NCBI GenBank assembly: GCA_000181795.3 | Contig: CM012953.1 | Location: 14,892,781 to 14,956,780, forward strand | Length of the DNA: 64,000 nucleotides | Source: Trichinella spiralis | Lineage: Eukaryota > Nematoda > Enoplea > Trichinellida > Trichinellidae | Direction: 5' to 3' | Shown here: piece after piece, positions 48,101 through 60,212 of the stretch | How the letters are laid out: each line of letters starts with the position of its first letter | Numbering within the stretch: the first letter of the stretch is position 1 | Made by a program: the position numbers and the translations under genes | Notes under the pieces: model-generated | Databases searched by the model: none | The model's input: only the letters and a program-made list of their open reading frames with translations | What the model was told of the DNA's origin: nothing

Positions 48101-49416
48101 GCAAATTGAAAAATTACGAATTAAATTTCAGGTAACAGAAATTAAAAATATTTAATCTTTCAATTACCACATTTTCTCAGGCAATAAGTCAGATGATTTA
48201 CTTTTATGTGATGATTTATTTTATTTAGACATGCATTGGTAGCATTTAAACCTGTAAATTTTATTATTAAATTACAGTAACATTTTACTATATGTATTAT
48301 GCAAGCTGAAATTTTTTTTAATAATGAAAATGAACAATAAAAAATTTAATTTTTTATATTAAATTTATACAGTTCTTGTGATTTTTTAATCAACAAACAA
48401 ATACCGTTGTACTGCAAACTTTTCGACATATTACAACGCCCACTACAGAACAGCTGCATGCTTATTACGTTGGTATGTTGCAGATCAGTCATTCTTTATT
48501 TTCAGCGTTATATCTTAATCGAAATTTGTAAACTACAATTACCGTTCACTGCTATGGATTTATAAAGTTATGAAATAGCAAATTCATCTTATCACTTATT
48601 TTATCACAGTTATATTATAAATATTAAGATTAAATTTTAAAAATTTAATTTCAGAATTGTAATTGAACCTGTAATTTAAATCAAATGAGAAATTAAAGCA
48701 AATTATAATAGTGTAATTTTTTTCGTAAAACTGCTTAAATTGTATGGCAAATAACACTCGGATGTCACTGCTTACCATTGATTGTGCGATGTCCAGAATT
48801 ATTTAATTTGAATTTTTATCATATAGTTGTGTACGTATATTATAAGTTATGTATAATATCTTTGTTTGCGATTATTATTTTTGATTTTTAATTTAGCTAA
48901 AATATTCGAACCTGCATGTCTGAATATGATTTTTCCTCTGTAAGTCTCTAATATTGATAGCTGTTAGTTTAGGTGGCGTAAATTGTACGTTGAGTAGTGA
49001 GAATTATTCATCTGTGGGTAAAGAAAGATCAAATCCGACAATCCGAAATTGAATTTTCTTTTACAGTAGTCAATGATTTGTTATTTTCTTGTATTTATTT
49101 AATTATATTGTTTTAGTTTCTGATTTATCATTGACCGACGCCTTTACATCAGCCGACAAGTCCGTATTATCTTGCTGCTGTTTTTTTTATAACTGGTGGT
49201 TATTCATGTGTGACAAAGCAGAGGTATTAACAACAATACTTTTTTTATTATTATCTCTTCCCTGATTTGCCATCTTTCACTAACGGGTGATTTGTTTCTG
49301 ACAGGGTTTTACTTATTTTTGTCTTCTTTTGTTGCAATTTGCAACGCTTGAAATTTAGTTTCATCGTTGTAATTTATGTCTTCCCATCATTACTGTAGTT
49401 TATTAAAACATCAACG
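45131..49416. other. long AT-rich intergenic region
   Basis: About 4.3 kb with no supported exon on either strand. The first 150 bases should be the transportin leader. Minus-strand frames at 45254-45472 and 48596-48778 are AT-rich noise. The last 500 bases are the upstream region of the next gene. Confidence 0.6.
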
Positions 49417-52170
49417 ATGAGTAAAAATGACGAAAAGAAAGTAGGCAGGGGAAAGTGTAGTGATTAAAGTGAGAATTTTTAATGGATCAATTTAGAGTAT
49501 CCATGATACTGATTTGAATGATTTGCCTGACGATGATTACCATTCTTTGCTGGTAGCGGCTAGTCAGCCTAATTATCGCAAAAAGGCGTCCGCTGCATTA
49601 GGCGATATTCCTAACGGAAGTAATTCCTGTTCACTTTCTGAAGCAGCGCGAAACATTTTGAATGATTTGCAAGTAAAAGCCAATGAAGATCAGCAGCGCA
49701 CCGATCGTTTAACTGGTAGGCTAAACATTATTTCTGTGAATTCTGTATTCCTATTTTTAATGTTTCTCTCCTAGAAGTGAAGTTTGCAAAGTTTATGATT
49801 TCCGACTTTGGGGATCTTGGTTTTGCGGTACGTGAACATATCATATGCAATTTCATATGTACAGACTAGATTTGTCGACTGTTTTAGAATACTGATTATT
49901 TGCTTCAGAAGTCAAAATCGACAGATAAGGTAAAAAATGAGTTTTGTATCAATACAATTAATAGTGTAATGTTTTTCAAATTGGAATGATAGGGACATCT
50001 TGCTTGTTTTATATTGCACATATTTTGCTTGAAATTTACAAACTTTTGGTAATGTTTAGTTTGAAATGTTTTAGTCAAATTTAACTAAAGTCATAATTAT
50101 TTAGAATTATAAATTACAAGTTGTCATTTAACATAAATCACTTTTTATGACATTTCATTTTATAATATGTTTTCTATTTTATATAATAAAGTTGACAATT
50201 TCAAATTCAAAAGAATTTGTAATTTGAGTTGATTTTGCTGGAGAAGGAATTGATTTTCCAAAGTACGAAGCTAATTAAGATTAGCCATGCATTTAATCAG
50301 TGTGCAGTAGTATTATAAATTAAGTGAAATAGTTTGGTGAAATTTTTGCATAGGATAGGTGATGAAATTAAATTTCATGAAACTAACGAATTTGTATTTT
50401 CATTGAATTGTCTTGTGTATGCAATTTTATGATAGATTTTGATTAGAAATTTATTTTTTATTTTTCATTTATAAATAAATGAATTATTGATATGAATTTA
50501 CATATAATAATTTTTTTTGAAATTTCGCGTATGTATACTGTATTTTAACCTGACAATTTGTATTATGGTACAGTATACCGTTTCATTTGTTCATTACGTC
50601 GATTGCGTGGTTATTTGCGCGAACACGATTACCCAATTGACCTGCTTGCTCTGTTGGCCTTTGCGCTGCAGTTGTTGTCGATGTTGGCTCCAGTGCCCGA
50701 GCACCATTTGTATCGCTGACATTTGTCGCGTGCCAAAAGTTTCGTTTTTTCCGTTCCTCCGGGGCAGCGGCATGTTTGAAGCGAACGTGGCCAGCACGTT
50801 TTGACTTTCTTTAGAAAAAATTTTCCCCACTCACTTTGTTGAACTGTTGACTTGTACTTAATTTTCTGTTGATTTCATCAATTGATCGTTCGATTTTTAT
50901 TTCTTTGCATGACAATTTGACGCCGGTATTGTTTGCACCAAAATTTTGTGTCGTCATTTGAACAAAATTGCTGTCCACAGTTGCATGTCGAATGAAGCAT
51001 GACTATATGGAAATTTCATTTTCGTTTTCACCTTCTTTCATTTCTGTTATATTCTTTTAGAATTTACATTTTTCAACTACAAAAACTGTCATGACTGATA
51101 AACTGCCGCTTTCGACCGAAAATTCGTCGTCGTCTGCTTCATCGAGAATGACAACTGCTGATCAATCTAGAGCAGAAAATTCGGTCAGATGCGTGTTTGA
51201 AACGGGTTCGCTTTTTGATGTCTCGTTGAAAAATGCTTTAAGGTAAACATTGTAACTGTGATTTCTTTTTTTTGCTATCTATGCTGTGTTTTGTTTTCTT
51301 TCTTTGTTAGTTTTTGTTTTAATCATTTTCAATGTTGCTTATAGCAATGCAATAGACGAGTAGTGGGTGATTGATTGATTGATTATATATATATATATAT
51401 ATATGTTTTTTTTGTTGTTTTTAGATTGAACCCTGATGCGATACAAAAAGGATTGGTGAATTGTGATACTCTTTCTGCGTTATCGTCAATGGCAGCAAAG
51501 ATAAATGAAAAGAAACCTGAACCGAAAAAGTCGAGTTGCAATTCTTATTTCAATGGTAAATTTTTTTCGCATTTACATGAAACGAACTTTTATTTTTATT
51601 AAGGAACTTGCTTTAAGTGGGAGGGTTTTTTTGGGTGATGTAGTGTGTTATTGTTAAAATTTCACAATTCTTAGAAGAAAATAATTTGTCTAAGAAGATT
51701 TCCCTCTTTTCATTGAATAAATAAAGAAAAAAAATGCTTTTCAGTTGTGTTAAAGAGTTTAGTTTAATTATTTTTGTTTTGTTTTGTAGATGATTTGTTC
51801 TTTTCGAAAATTAATCCAGCGTGGATTCCTCAACATGAAAAAACCGATGCGAATTCCGTCGCCAGAGTTCATCATCAATTGTTGTACCGTCGTCGAAATA
51901 AATACGGCAAGGAAGATTTCAGTTGTGTAGTGAATCATTGCGCCGACAGTAAGGATACGGATTTGCTGGATGATCTGGTTAACGTTATTGGAGAAGAAAA
52001 AGTGACAACCGTGCAGTCGCGTCGTAACAAGCACAACAAGAAGCGCAACGAGAAATTAATTCACAGCGACGACGAAAGCGCCAAAGCGGGTATGCCGAAA
52101 TTGTCGACTCGGGCGAAGTCTGAAAATTCCATTCCGGAAACTAACAAGAAGGAAAAGAAAGATAAAAAGC

Positions 52171-52205
<35 letters not shown>

Positions 52206-52916
52206 AGTAATCAGAAAGTGACGAGTAATGCTGTTCAAGAGCAACAGCAGCAGCAGCAGCAGGTTGTAAAAGTTGAAGAGGAAGAAGAAGAAGCGACAGC
52301 AACAGCCACAGCACCAGCAGCAGCAGCTATTGTTAATTCAGTGCCAGCCGATGCTGTTGCAGAAAACAAAGAGAAGAGTTGTTGGTCAGATTTAATGGAA
52401 GAGTGCGCCGATGCGGACGAAGAGGAAGGCGCTTTCTTGCCAGTTGTGAATCGTCGATTTCGTCGCGGTAGACAGGCGAACAAAGCGGCTAATTTGGAAA
52501 AAGCGACGCGGTCGAAAACGCCGCCCATGCTGGCGCCGGTTGACCGGGCGGCAGAGGATTGGAACCGTCGTCGTCGTGGCTCCTACGAGCACGTCGGTCG
52601 TGATGGTGAATTGCACAACAACTGCCGCACCTATCGGGTCCAGAATCGTCAAAATACCGCCGGCACTTTTCGTGGTCAGGGTAGATGGAACGGGCGATCT
52701 AGGCGTGGTGGCGGTGAGCACGGTGGTGGACCAGGCGGAAGCTGGACAAGCCGAGCTCCGCCGGCTCACGCGGTATCTTTGCAATCGTCGCGGGAATCTT
52801 CACCGACGAAAAACGGTGCGGCTACATGTTCTAGTCGAAATCAGTCGACCGCATCAGCACCGGCTTTGAACACAGCTCTGATCAACGCTGGCAAAAATAA
52901 TAATAACAGCGGCAGC

Positions 52917-52947
<31 letters not shown>

Positions 52948-53862
52948 GCAATATTTCCGGCGGTTGGAAAACTGCCCGGCCTGTTTGCGAATCTCTCTGC
53001 TTGGAAACGAGCAACAGTAGCAGAGGATCGACCGGGCAAGTTTGTTCGTACGCAGCCATAACGTCGGGACGTCGTCCGACGGGCAGACGACCAATGGGAG
53101 CGACCAAAGATGTTCCAGAGACGGTCGCTGAATCTTCGGTCGCGTGCCAGCAGCAACAGCAACAACAACAACAGCAACAGAGAACCATTGACACTGGTGC
53201 AGTGTGTTCTAGCAGTTCAACAGGTCGGGCAAATTCACTTCCGGCTTCTGGCAATAAAGCGCCTCTCAATTTGGCTGCTTTTCCACCGTTGGGGCCAGCC
53301 GTCAGCAGCGGTTGTCATGTGCAGCAACAATCTTCGCATGCGGTCGTCGGTCACATGCCAGCAACAACACTGGCCAGTAGTAATAACGTTGTGCAAGCGA
53401 ATTTGGTCACGGCAGGAACTAGGAACAACAACTACCAGCGAAGAAGTATTATTTATATTAATGTTGTTGTTGTTGTTGATCACAACATATATTTTGTTGT
53501 CTAACTTTTGCTTTTTTTTAAAGCATTGTTGTCGTCAGAAGAACAGTCGAATAATGAGAGGAGAAGATTTGCACTTGTTCATATTCGAGTTGATCCTTCG
53601 AAATTATCGCCAACAGCACGATTTGCCATGAAAAGTAAACATTTGTTTTATTTCACTTATTTCATTAATTAATTTTTTAAAATGCTGTATGGAATATTGA
53701 AAGAAATATTATTTGTAATGCAAATTTTTGTTTTTAGTGTGGAATGTGTTCGTGGATAACTGCGATAAAGGTAAACTGTCGCGGATGAACAAACGATTTT
53801 ATAAATTATATAGAAAGATGTCATTTTTTTATCATTTAGATACTGTCGTTGTGATGGATTGA
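49417..53862 (+). CDS. unrecognised 824-aa low-complexity, probably RNA-related protein
   Basis: Ten exons join in phase: 49417-49440, 49496-49715, 49775-49827, 49888-49929, 51061-51242, 51425-51555, 51790-53445, 53524-53634, 53739-53771, 53840-53862. I do not recognise the family. The N-terminal third has SIHDTDLNDLPDDDYHSLL and SLSEAARNILNDLQVKA. The long exon starts DDLFFSKINPAWIPQ, then VHHQLLYRRRNKYGKEDFSC, and continues with Lys/Asn, Gln, Glu and Ala runs, an acidic/aromatic WSDLMEE, an Arg/Gly region (FRGQGRWNGRSRRGGGEHGG), a second Asn run, a second Gln run, and NLAAFPPLG, an FPPLG-type motif seen in RNA-associated proteins. The C-terminus is not low-complexity: RRRFALVHIRVDPSKLSP, then MWNVFVDNCDKDTVVVMD. 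The Arg/Gly and Gln/Asn content suggests an RNP-granule protein, an inference only. Introns 4 (1.1 kb) and 5-6 are longer than the rest. Confidence 0.75.
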
Positions 53863-55062
53863 TGATCCGTGAATTCTCTGACCATCTTTTGCAATGTTGG
53901 AACGTGAATTCTTTTTTTTCTGCGAAGCTTTTTTTTCTTTTCTCATTTCTTCTCTCTGTTAACCAAAAAATATTCATTATTGTTTTTTTTGCTTGTTAAA
54001 AAATTTGCGGGGTCAAAATTGTTCAGCAACACGTCTCTCAACTGTGCAATTGTTACGCTGTGTGTTTTTTCTATTCTTTGTTTAAAAACGCTTCCCTGTC
54101 CATCCTGTGAGTAGGAAATTCAGACAGAGATGGTCATCATTAATTATTTAGATATAAAATTTTGTTTCTCATCATTTTTTCCTTCCCTTTTCGTTTTTCT
54201 TCAAATTGTCTGCGGACTGCTTGTGTTCGATCTAAATTGGGAATATAATCGTCATCATCAATCATACTTGGATGGAATTGTTGGTGCGCTTGATGCCCAG
54301 TCGGTCGGTATATTGATGTTCGTTCCATACAGTTGTACTTTTTTTTTCTTCCTTCTTTTATCATTATTGTCAATTATCGTGGTTTGTTGATTGAGTGATT
54401 TATTTTCTCTTTACAAGTGAATATGTTTTTTTCATCCAGTGGATGGATGGATGGTTGGATATTCTTCTTTCTTTTACGCTCTTTCAGCAACGTCTCATAT
54501 TATCCCCCCAAAAATGCGGTTTTCCTTATTATTTTTTGTTTTCATTGCTTTTGATTATTTTGATGCTTTTTTTCTTCATCGATTGCGCACAAATCATACG
54601 CATACATTGTTTGTTACTTGTGCTGTGTAAAATGAGGAATGGTGCCTTTTTATTGGCCTTTATATATTATATATTTATATGCATACATATATCTATTTAT
54701 TTTCTTGATCAGAACAGTTATTATTTTCATTGTTTTTACGATGGCTAAAATTGTGTGATGCAGTAAGTCTGTGTGCATGGTGGATTTTTTATGTGCTTTC
54801 TCATCAATTTACATGTACTTGTGAAAAGAATTTATTTTTCTGTAAATTGTGTATGTCAAGCAAAGATTTGAAGTAAAAATTATGCATCAATAATGCCGTG
54901 AAAATAATTTCTTCTGTTGTTTGTTGTACTGCAAATTTGGTCGATACATTGTCCAAACTGGTGTGTGTTGTGTGAAATTTAAATTTTGTTTGTTTGTTTG
55001 TTTGTTTTTGTGAAGGTGATTTTGTAAGTTTAGTTTTTGTCTATTGAGGACTGAGATAGAGC
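53863..55062. other. spacer between the low-complexity gene and APC6
   Basis: T-rich on the plus strand with several open frames of poor composition (54130-54748). I see no gene. The last 100 bases are the APC6 leader, with a TTTG tandem repeat at about 54987-55005. Confidence 0.6.
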
Positions 55063-57059
55063 ATGGCGTTGAAATTGGATAAGGTGCAGTCGATGTTTGA
55101 AGAGTATATGGAAACTGGCCAGTGGGAAAGTGCCCTGTTCTGGTGCGAACGTATCCTGCACCTGCATCCGAATTCAGCTTTGTACACGTTCCGCTTCGTC
55201 CAATGTATGCAGTTGGCCGGCTTCCATCGCCGAGCTTACAGTTACATCGAACGTAAGAAGCTTTTCGAACAGCACGAATTGTTCCTCTACTTGGCCATGC
55301 AGTGTTTGCCGGGCGACGACTACTGCGACGAATTGTTGCAACTGGCCGGCAATGCTGCCGCCAACGCCGGTGTCGGTATCAGTGGCAATAACATCAACAA
55401 CAACAGTAATAATAACGATGATGACAACAAGGATGGTGATGATTTGTCGCAGGCTGTTTGCACGGAAGTGGTCACGTTGGACGGTATAGAAGATTTGGAT
55501 GCCATCGCGGTTCGTTGGAAAGTGAAAGGGAAAATTTTATTGTTGAAAGGTTGGTCACAGTGGAGGAGGCGTTTTTTTTCTGTCTGCCTTTGCTTGCTTG
55601 TTGAATTCTATTGTTCAATTATTCATTCAAAACAATTCAAGGTAAAGCGTTGGAAAGAACCGGCGCTTGCGAACAAGCGGTCGCCGCTTACGTGGAATGC
55701 TTGAAGCAGGATATTTTCTGCGCCGAAGCGGCCGAGCATTTGTTTGGAAAAAGCCTAATCAGCGAACAGCAGAAGAGAACAGTGCTCGAAGAGTTGCAGT
55801 CGCAGATCGGTTCGCAGGGTCTGTTGCCGCCGGATCTGCTCCATTACTATTATTTCACCGTTTCTGAGAACGGCTACAGCGCCGAACTGTCGAAAAGGAT
55901 CCTTTCGGCTTGGCCCCAGCTGGAGAACAACGTCGAAATTCTGCTGCCCAGGGCCAGACGCTTGTACACGGTCGGCTTGTTCGACGAAGCTTGCCGTCTG
56001 ACCAAGCTGCTTCTCGACCAGGACCGCTACAACAGCAAAGTGTTGCAGTTGCACGTCTGCGTACTGGTCGAATTGCAACAGGCGAACGATCTGTTCGTCG
56101 TCGCCCACAGTTTGGGCACGGACGTGCCGTCGGATCCGGTCAGCTGGTACGCCATGGCCTGCTACAGTCACGTCAAGGGCAGTTACGACAGCGCCAAACG
56201 CTACTTTCGCAAGGCGACCGCCCTGGAGCCGCGCTACGGCCTGGCTTGGATCGGCCACGGCCGCAGTTGCGCCGCCGACCACGAGCACGACCAGGCGATG
56301 TCGTGCTACGTCCGCGCCAGCGACTGCATGCCCGGCGACCCGTTGCCGTTGCTCTGCATCAGCTCCGAATACAGTCTGATCAGCAACTACACCCTGGCCG
56401 AACGGTACTCGACCCAGGCGGTGGCGCTGGCGCCGGACGAGCCCGACTCTCTGCACGAGATGGGCGTGCTGATGTTCCGCATGGAACGCCACGACGACGC
56501 GCGCCACTACATGACCCAGGCATTGCGCGAACTGCGGGCCCGCCTCCAAGAACTGGACGTCAACAGCGCCGTGCCGAACAACTTGCCCGTCCGCTTCGAG
56601 GCGCTGCTGAACAACCTCGGCCACCTGTACCGGCGCGTCGACCAACCGGAACGGGCGTTGAAATACCACCAGCTGGCGCTGTCGTTGCAGCCGCAGCGCG
56701 CCGACACGCACGCGTCGACGGGCATGGCGTTGGCGTCGTTGAACCGTCCGTCGCAGGCGTTTCAATTTTTGAAACAAGCGCTCACGTTGGACCCGTGCAA
56801 CGAGCCGGCGACGGTTCTCATACCGGAAATTATGGCCCAACTCTGCGCGGACATACCGATTCGACCGGTCACGGTTGCCGATGACCACGACGACCACGAC
56901 CACGACCACGACCACGACGACCACGACCACGACGATGATGACGAAGACAACGACGTCCACATGGCCGAGACGAGCGACGACGAGCTGATAATCCAAGGTC
57001 AGCAACGGGACAGCACCGAAGCGGAAACGGATTCGGCTGGTGGAACGAACTCGACATGA
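55063..57059 (+). CDS. CDC16: anaphase-promoting complex subunit 6 (CDC16)
   Basis: 634 aa from two exons, 55063-55549 and 55642-57059. It is a TPR scaffold subunit of the APC/C ubiquitin ligase that drives anaphase and mitotic exit. Evidence: N-terminal YMETGQWESALFWCERILHL, CDC16-like KGKALERTGACEQAVAAYVE with QDIFCAEAAEHLF, and the family's signature TPR stretch LEPRYGLAWIGHGRSCAADH then EHDQAMSCYVRA, SLISNYTLAERYSTQAVALA, LLNNLGHLYRRVDQPERALK. These match CDC16/APC6 better than APC7 or APC3, especially the VSWYAMACY and EYSLISN blocks. Insertions: an Asn/Asp run near residue 115 and a His-Asp run (DDHDHDHDHDDHDHDDDDED) near 605 in the acidic tail. Poly(A) signal at 57127-57132 lies past the stop of the convergent PDSS1 gene's signal, so the two transcripts overlap. 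Confidence 0.94.
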
Positions 57060-57061
57060 TT

Positions 57062-57132
57062 TTTATTTTATATCGCATTGAAAAGTAATAAGATCATCGA
57101 TTTAATCGCATTTTCAAAAATGATTCAATAAA
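57062..57132. terminator. opposed poly(A) signals of APC6 and PDSS1
   Basis: Plus-strand AATAAA at 57127-57132 serves APC6. The minus-strand AATAAA (TTTATT at 57062-57067) serves PDSS1 and sits 3 nt past the APC6 stop. The two signals overlap each other's 3' UTR. Confidence 0.65.
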
Positions 57133-57202
57133 TAATAAATCAATCCACGCACGCAGATACAACAACACACATATATGTTGTATACGTCAAATTTGTTCTT
57201 CT

Positions 57203-59023
57203 TCACGCCTTTCGTGTTGCACAGTCCTTGCACAACTGCTGCAAGGCCAGTTTCAACTGACAATTGGGAAAGTCGTTCAAACATCGTACCGCTTGATCAG
57301 CAAATTGTTCAATCAACTGTCTGGTGCGAAAAATGCCGTCACTTTCGTTCAACACCAATTCCATGCAACGACTGACGTCTGTCGGCCTGGAAAATTTACG
57401 CCTAATCATCTTCACAATTTCCAACTTCTGTTCAACAATACAGACGACGGATGTAGTAAAACAATTTTCATCAAAAAAAAAAACATTGTGAAGCACACAC
57501 ACATACACAGATATTGAAGAAAGCAGATATAGAGAATACTGAGAAAATTATTCAAATTTTACCTGACCAGCGGCAAATAGAACCGGGGCAGTGACGATAC
57601 CCAGTTGAAGATCCACTCGGGACGGTTTGCCCAGTGTTGTTGAATCGACTGAACAAAAATCCAACAAATCGTCGACCAGTTGAAACATCAAACCGAAATT
57701 TCGACCAAACTGATAAACATTTTTCACGCAAAGTTCCGAACAATTTGCCAGCACGGCTGCCTGGAAAAGAGGAAAAATTTAAATATTCCAACAACAACCA
57801 TCCACTGTTCACTGCTCACAGCTTTCAAAGAATTGCTGAACAAGCTGCCGGTCTTTTTGTAACACTTTGTCAAATATTCACTGAACAATCTGCTCTCGTC
57901 CGATCCACTTTCCATTTGAATCAACTCCCCTTTGACAAGATCGTCGAGAATCTATTCAGTATTATTATTTAATTATCCAATAACAAACACACACACATAC
58001 TTTCGATACAATGCTGATCACTTCAGCGTTGTTAATTGATGTCAACAGAATGGTCGCTTTGGCCAGAATAATATCACCGAAAAAAGTTGCCTGAAAAAAT
58101 GACAATTCATTTTTTTACCATCAAATATTAATTAATACAAATAAATGTCTGTGAACGTTTATAGTTCGAGAATAGAAGAGAAATATTCAAGAACTGAACT
58201 TCGTTCATATAATAATTCACTATTGCGCATTTGTACTTCTTTTTTGTCAAAAATACAAACAAGACTATCATCAATGCGCAGCTAACTGTGAAACAATATT
58301 TTTTTTCCAAAAAAAAAGCGATCAAATTCTTACAGTTTTATATCCGTGCGTCGCGTTCACCGTTGGTATGTTGCGACGACGATCCGAATCGTCGACCACA
58401 TCGTCATGCACCAAAGAAGCGGTGTGAATCATTTCCGCGATCATTGCAATCTTGTACTGAGCATCGGTTATACAACTAAAATAGATCAAACATTTATTTG
58501 CCCGACTAGAAATCATACATACAAGTTAAGGAAGAAAATGAAAAGTATATTCACGTAGAGTTGGTCTGATTTTTCAAAGCATTGCATAAGCCGGACATAA
58601 GTAAAACTAATATAGGTCGTATCATTTTTCCACCCGTAGAAAATGTACGAAACAACAAACTGTTCACTTCCTTGTTTGATGACGTCGCGCAAAACTGAAA
58701 AATGAAATAAATAATCCCTCTTCTCTTTTCAATATTTTGCTTTACATCATAAATATCCGCTTGAAGATGTCTGATTTTATCAACAATTTGATTGGGCAGT
58801 AGTTTGTGGAAGTGCAAGCGTTCAGAAGTATTATTAGCCGACTGAAATGTGTGGCAGTGATGCGAAGAATTTCTCAACGGCAACGTGAAGTTCAAATCTG
58901 AAAACCAAATGAACGTCAAAAACATCAAACCAAACAATGCTACAAAAATTTACCTCTGTGGAAACGGAACAAATTCCGCACACAACTTCGAAGGACACAA
59001 CTATTCGGAATTTCAAACCACAT
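57203..59023 (-). CDS. PDSS1: polyprenyl (decaprenyl/solanesyl) diphosphate synthase subunit 1
   Basis: 382 aa, COQ1/PDSS1 family, a mitochondrial trans-prenyltransferase that elongates the isoprenoid side chain of ubiquinone. Eight exons join in phase: 58954-59023, 58746-58897, 58555-58694, 58334-58475, 58001-58090, 57820-57951, 57563-57760, 57203-57427. The N-terminus is basic and Ser/Arg-rich (NSCVLRSCVRNLFRFHR), as in a mitochondrial presequence. Catalytic features: GGKMIRPILVLLMSG (substrate-binding GK-x-x-RP), first Asp-rich motif HDDVVDDSDRRR (DDxxD), KCYKKTGSLFSNSLKA, and second Asp-rich motif FQLVDDLLDF. Conserved QLGIVTAPVLFA and RKFSRPTDVSRC follow. Human PDSS1 is 415 aa. The partner subunit PDSS2 is not in this window. 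Confidence 0.97.
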
Positions 59024-60212
59024 GATCAAAGGAGAAAAGCTTCTCTCTGCCTTGTCGTCTCAAGCCATATATTTCTTTTTTTACGACTACGGGTAAAACT
59101 CAACGAAGCGTACGTTCAGCAGTGAAAATTATCAAATCAAATTAATCATTTTTACTAATCTGTCTGTTAATAAATGGCGAGAAAACTGCAAACACCCAAT
59201 CAAAGAAAGACAAATTTTCAATGACGCTTGGAATAGAATAATCTGATTTTCAAGATCAATTTTACAAAAATAAAACATCACAATTTCAGTTGAAGCGAAA
59301 TAAACAATACGAGGTAAATGATTTAAAAATTTATTTACTACAATTATTTGTAACAACTTATTTGAAACAAGCGATTTATGAATCACGATCCACTGAAAGA
59401 CCTGGAAAATAAATTTAGTTTTTGAAGCCGACCTATTATGGTATGGCCATATTTTTTATTACTATTTTCGTCTGTTTTATTGTTCACATTTTTGTTTCTA
59501 TTGATGATTTACAACCTGAAAAGTGTTAAGTTGACCGTCAGCATTTTGCGCTCAACTTAAAATGCAACAAGTAAAACGAAAAGTTGTTCAATTTTTATAT
59601 ATTTATTTTAACTTTATCGACCAATAGAATAAACTCAAATAACTGAAACATATCAGACGGAGCACCTGAAACGTTTATATAAGAGACCCATAAAAGTGCA
59701 ATCACTTTTCAGAACTTTATTGCATTTTAGTTGAATAAAAGCAGCTTAACCATTAAATTAATGCACTGTTCAATTCAAAAGCAATTTTTGTGCAATATAA
59801 AACCGAAGTGACTGCCTTTTGAAATTCATCATTTTACAATGCACAAATTTCGCATGTTATTTGATTTTATTAAGCTACAAAACATACTTTTTAAAATGTG
59901 AAATTCGTGATTTTATCATTTAACTTTGAAATTCATGCACTCATATGCATGCGTTTCTCGACTCTAATTATTTATATTTGCACTTCAAATGTTCACGAAA
60001 TATTATTTCTTGCATTACATACAGTAACCTACAGTAATTCCGTTGTTTCCTTTTTGAAGGAATTTGTAGTTGTTGGTATTGTTTTGATGATTTCATTGAA
60101 ATATGTTGCCGTTGTTTTTTACATATTTTAAGATAGTTGCATCATTTGTTAACGCAAATGTGGATAGACGTTTATTTATCGCTGTTTAGAGCGTTCAGTT
60201 CTGTTAGTAGAA
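59024..60212. promoter_or_regulatory. divergent spacer of PDSS1 and INTS3
   Basis: About 1.2 kb between two divergent start codons. A TATA-like TATATAAG at about 59677 is followed about 30 nt later by a pyrimidine-rich TCACTTTTCAG, a possible promoter on the plus strand, more than 500 nt upstream of the INTS3 ATG. No other gene is seen. Confidence 0.4.

Noticed and set aside
54130-54750. Open frames of 60-117 codons between the low-complexity gene and APC6
   Set aside because: Phe/Leu/Ser-rich translation of T-rich spacer with no splice signals or homology.
55755-57005. 416-codon minus-strand frame opposite APC6
   Set aside because: Antisense shadow; a long valine run comes from the His-Asp repeat read backwards.
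55063-57059. Initial reading of this gene as APC7
   Set aside because: The N-terminal helix, the KGK/TPR block and the AEHDQAM-type repeats fit CDC16/APC6 better.
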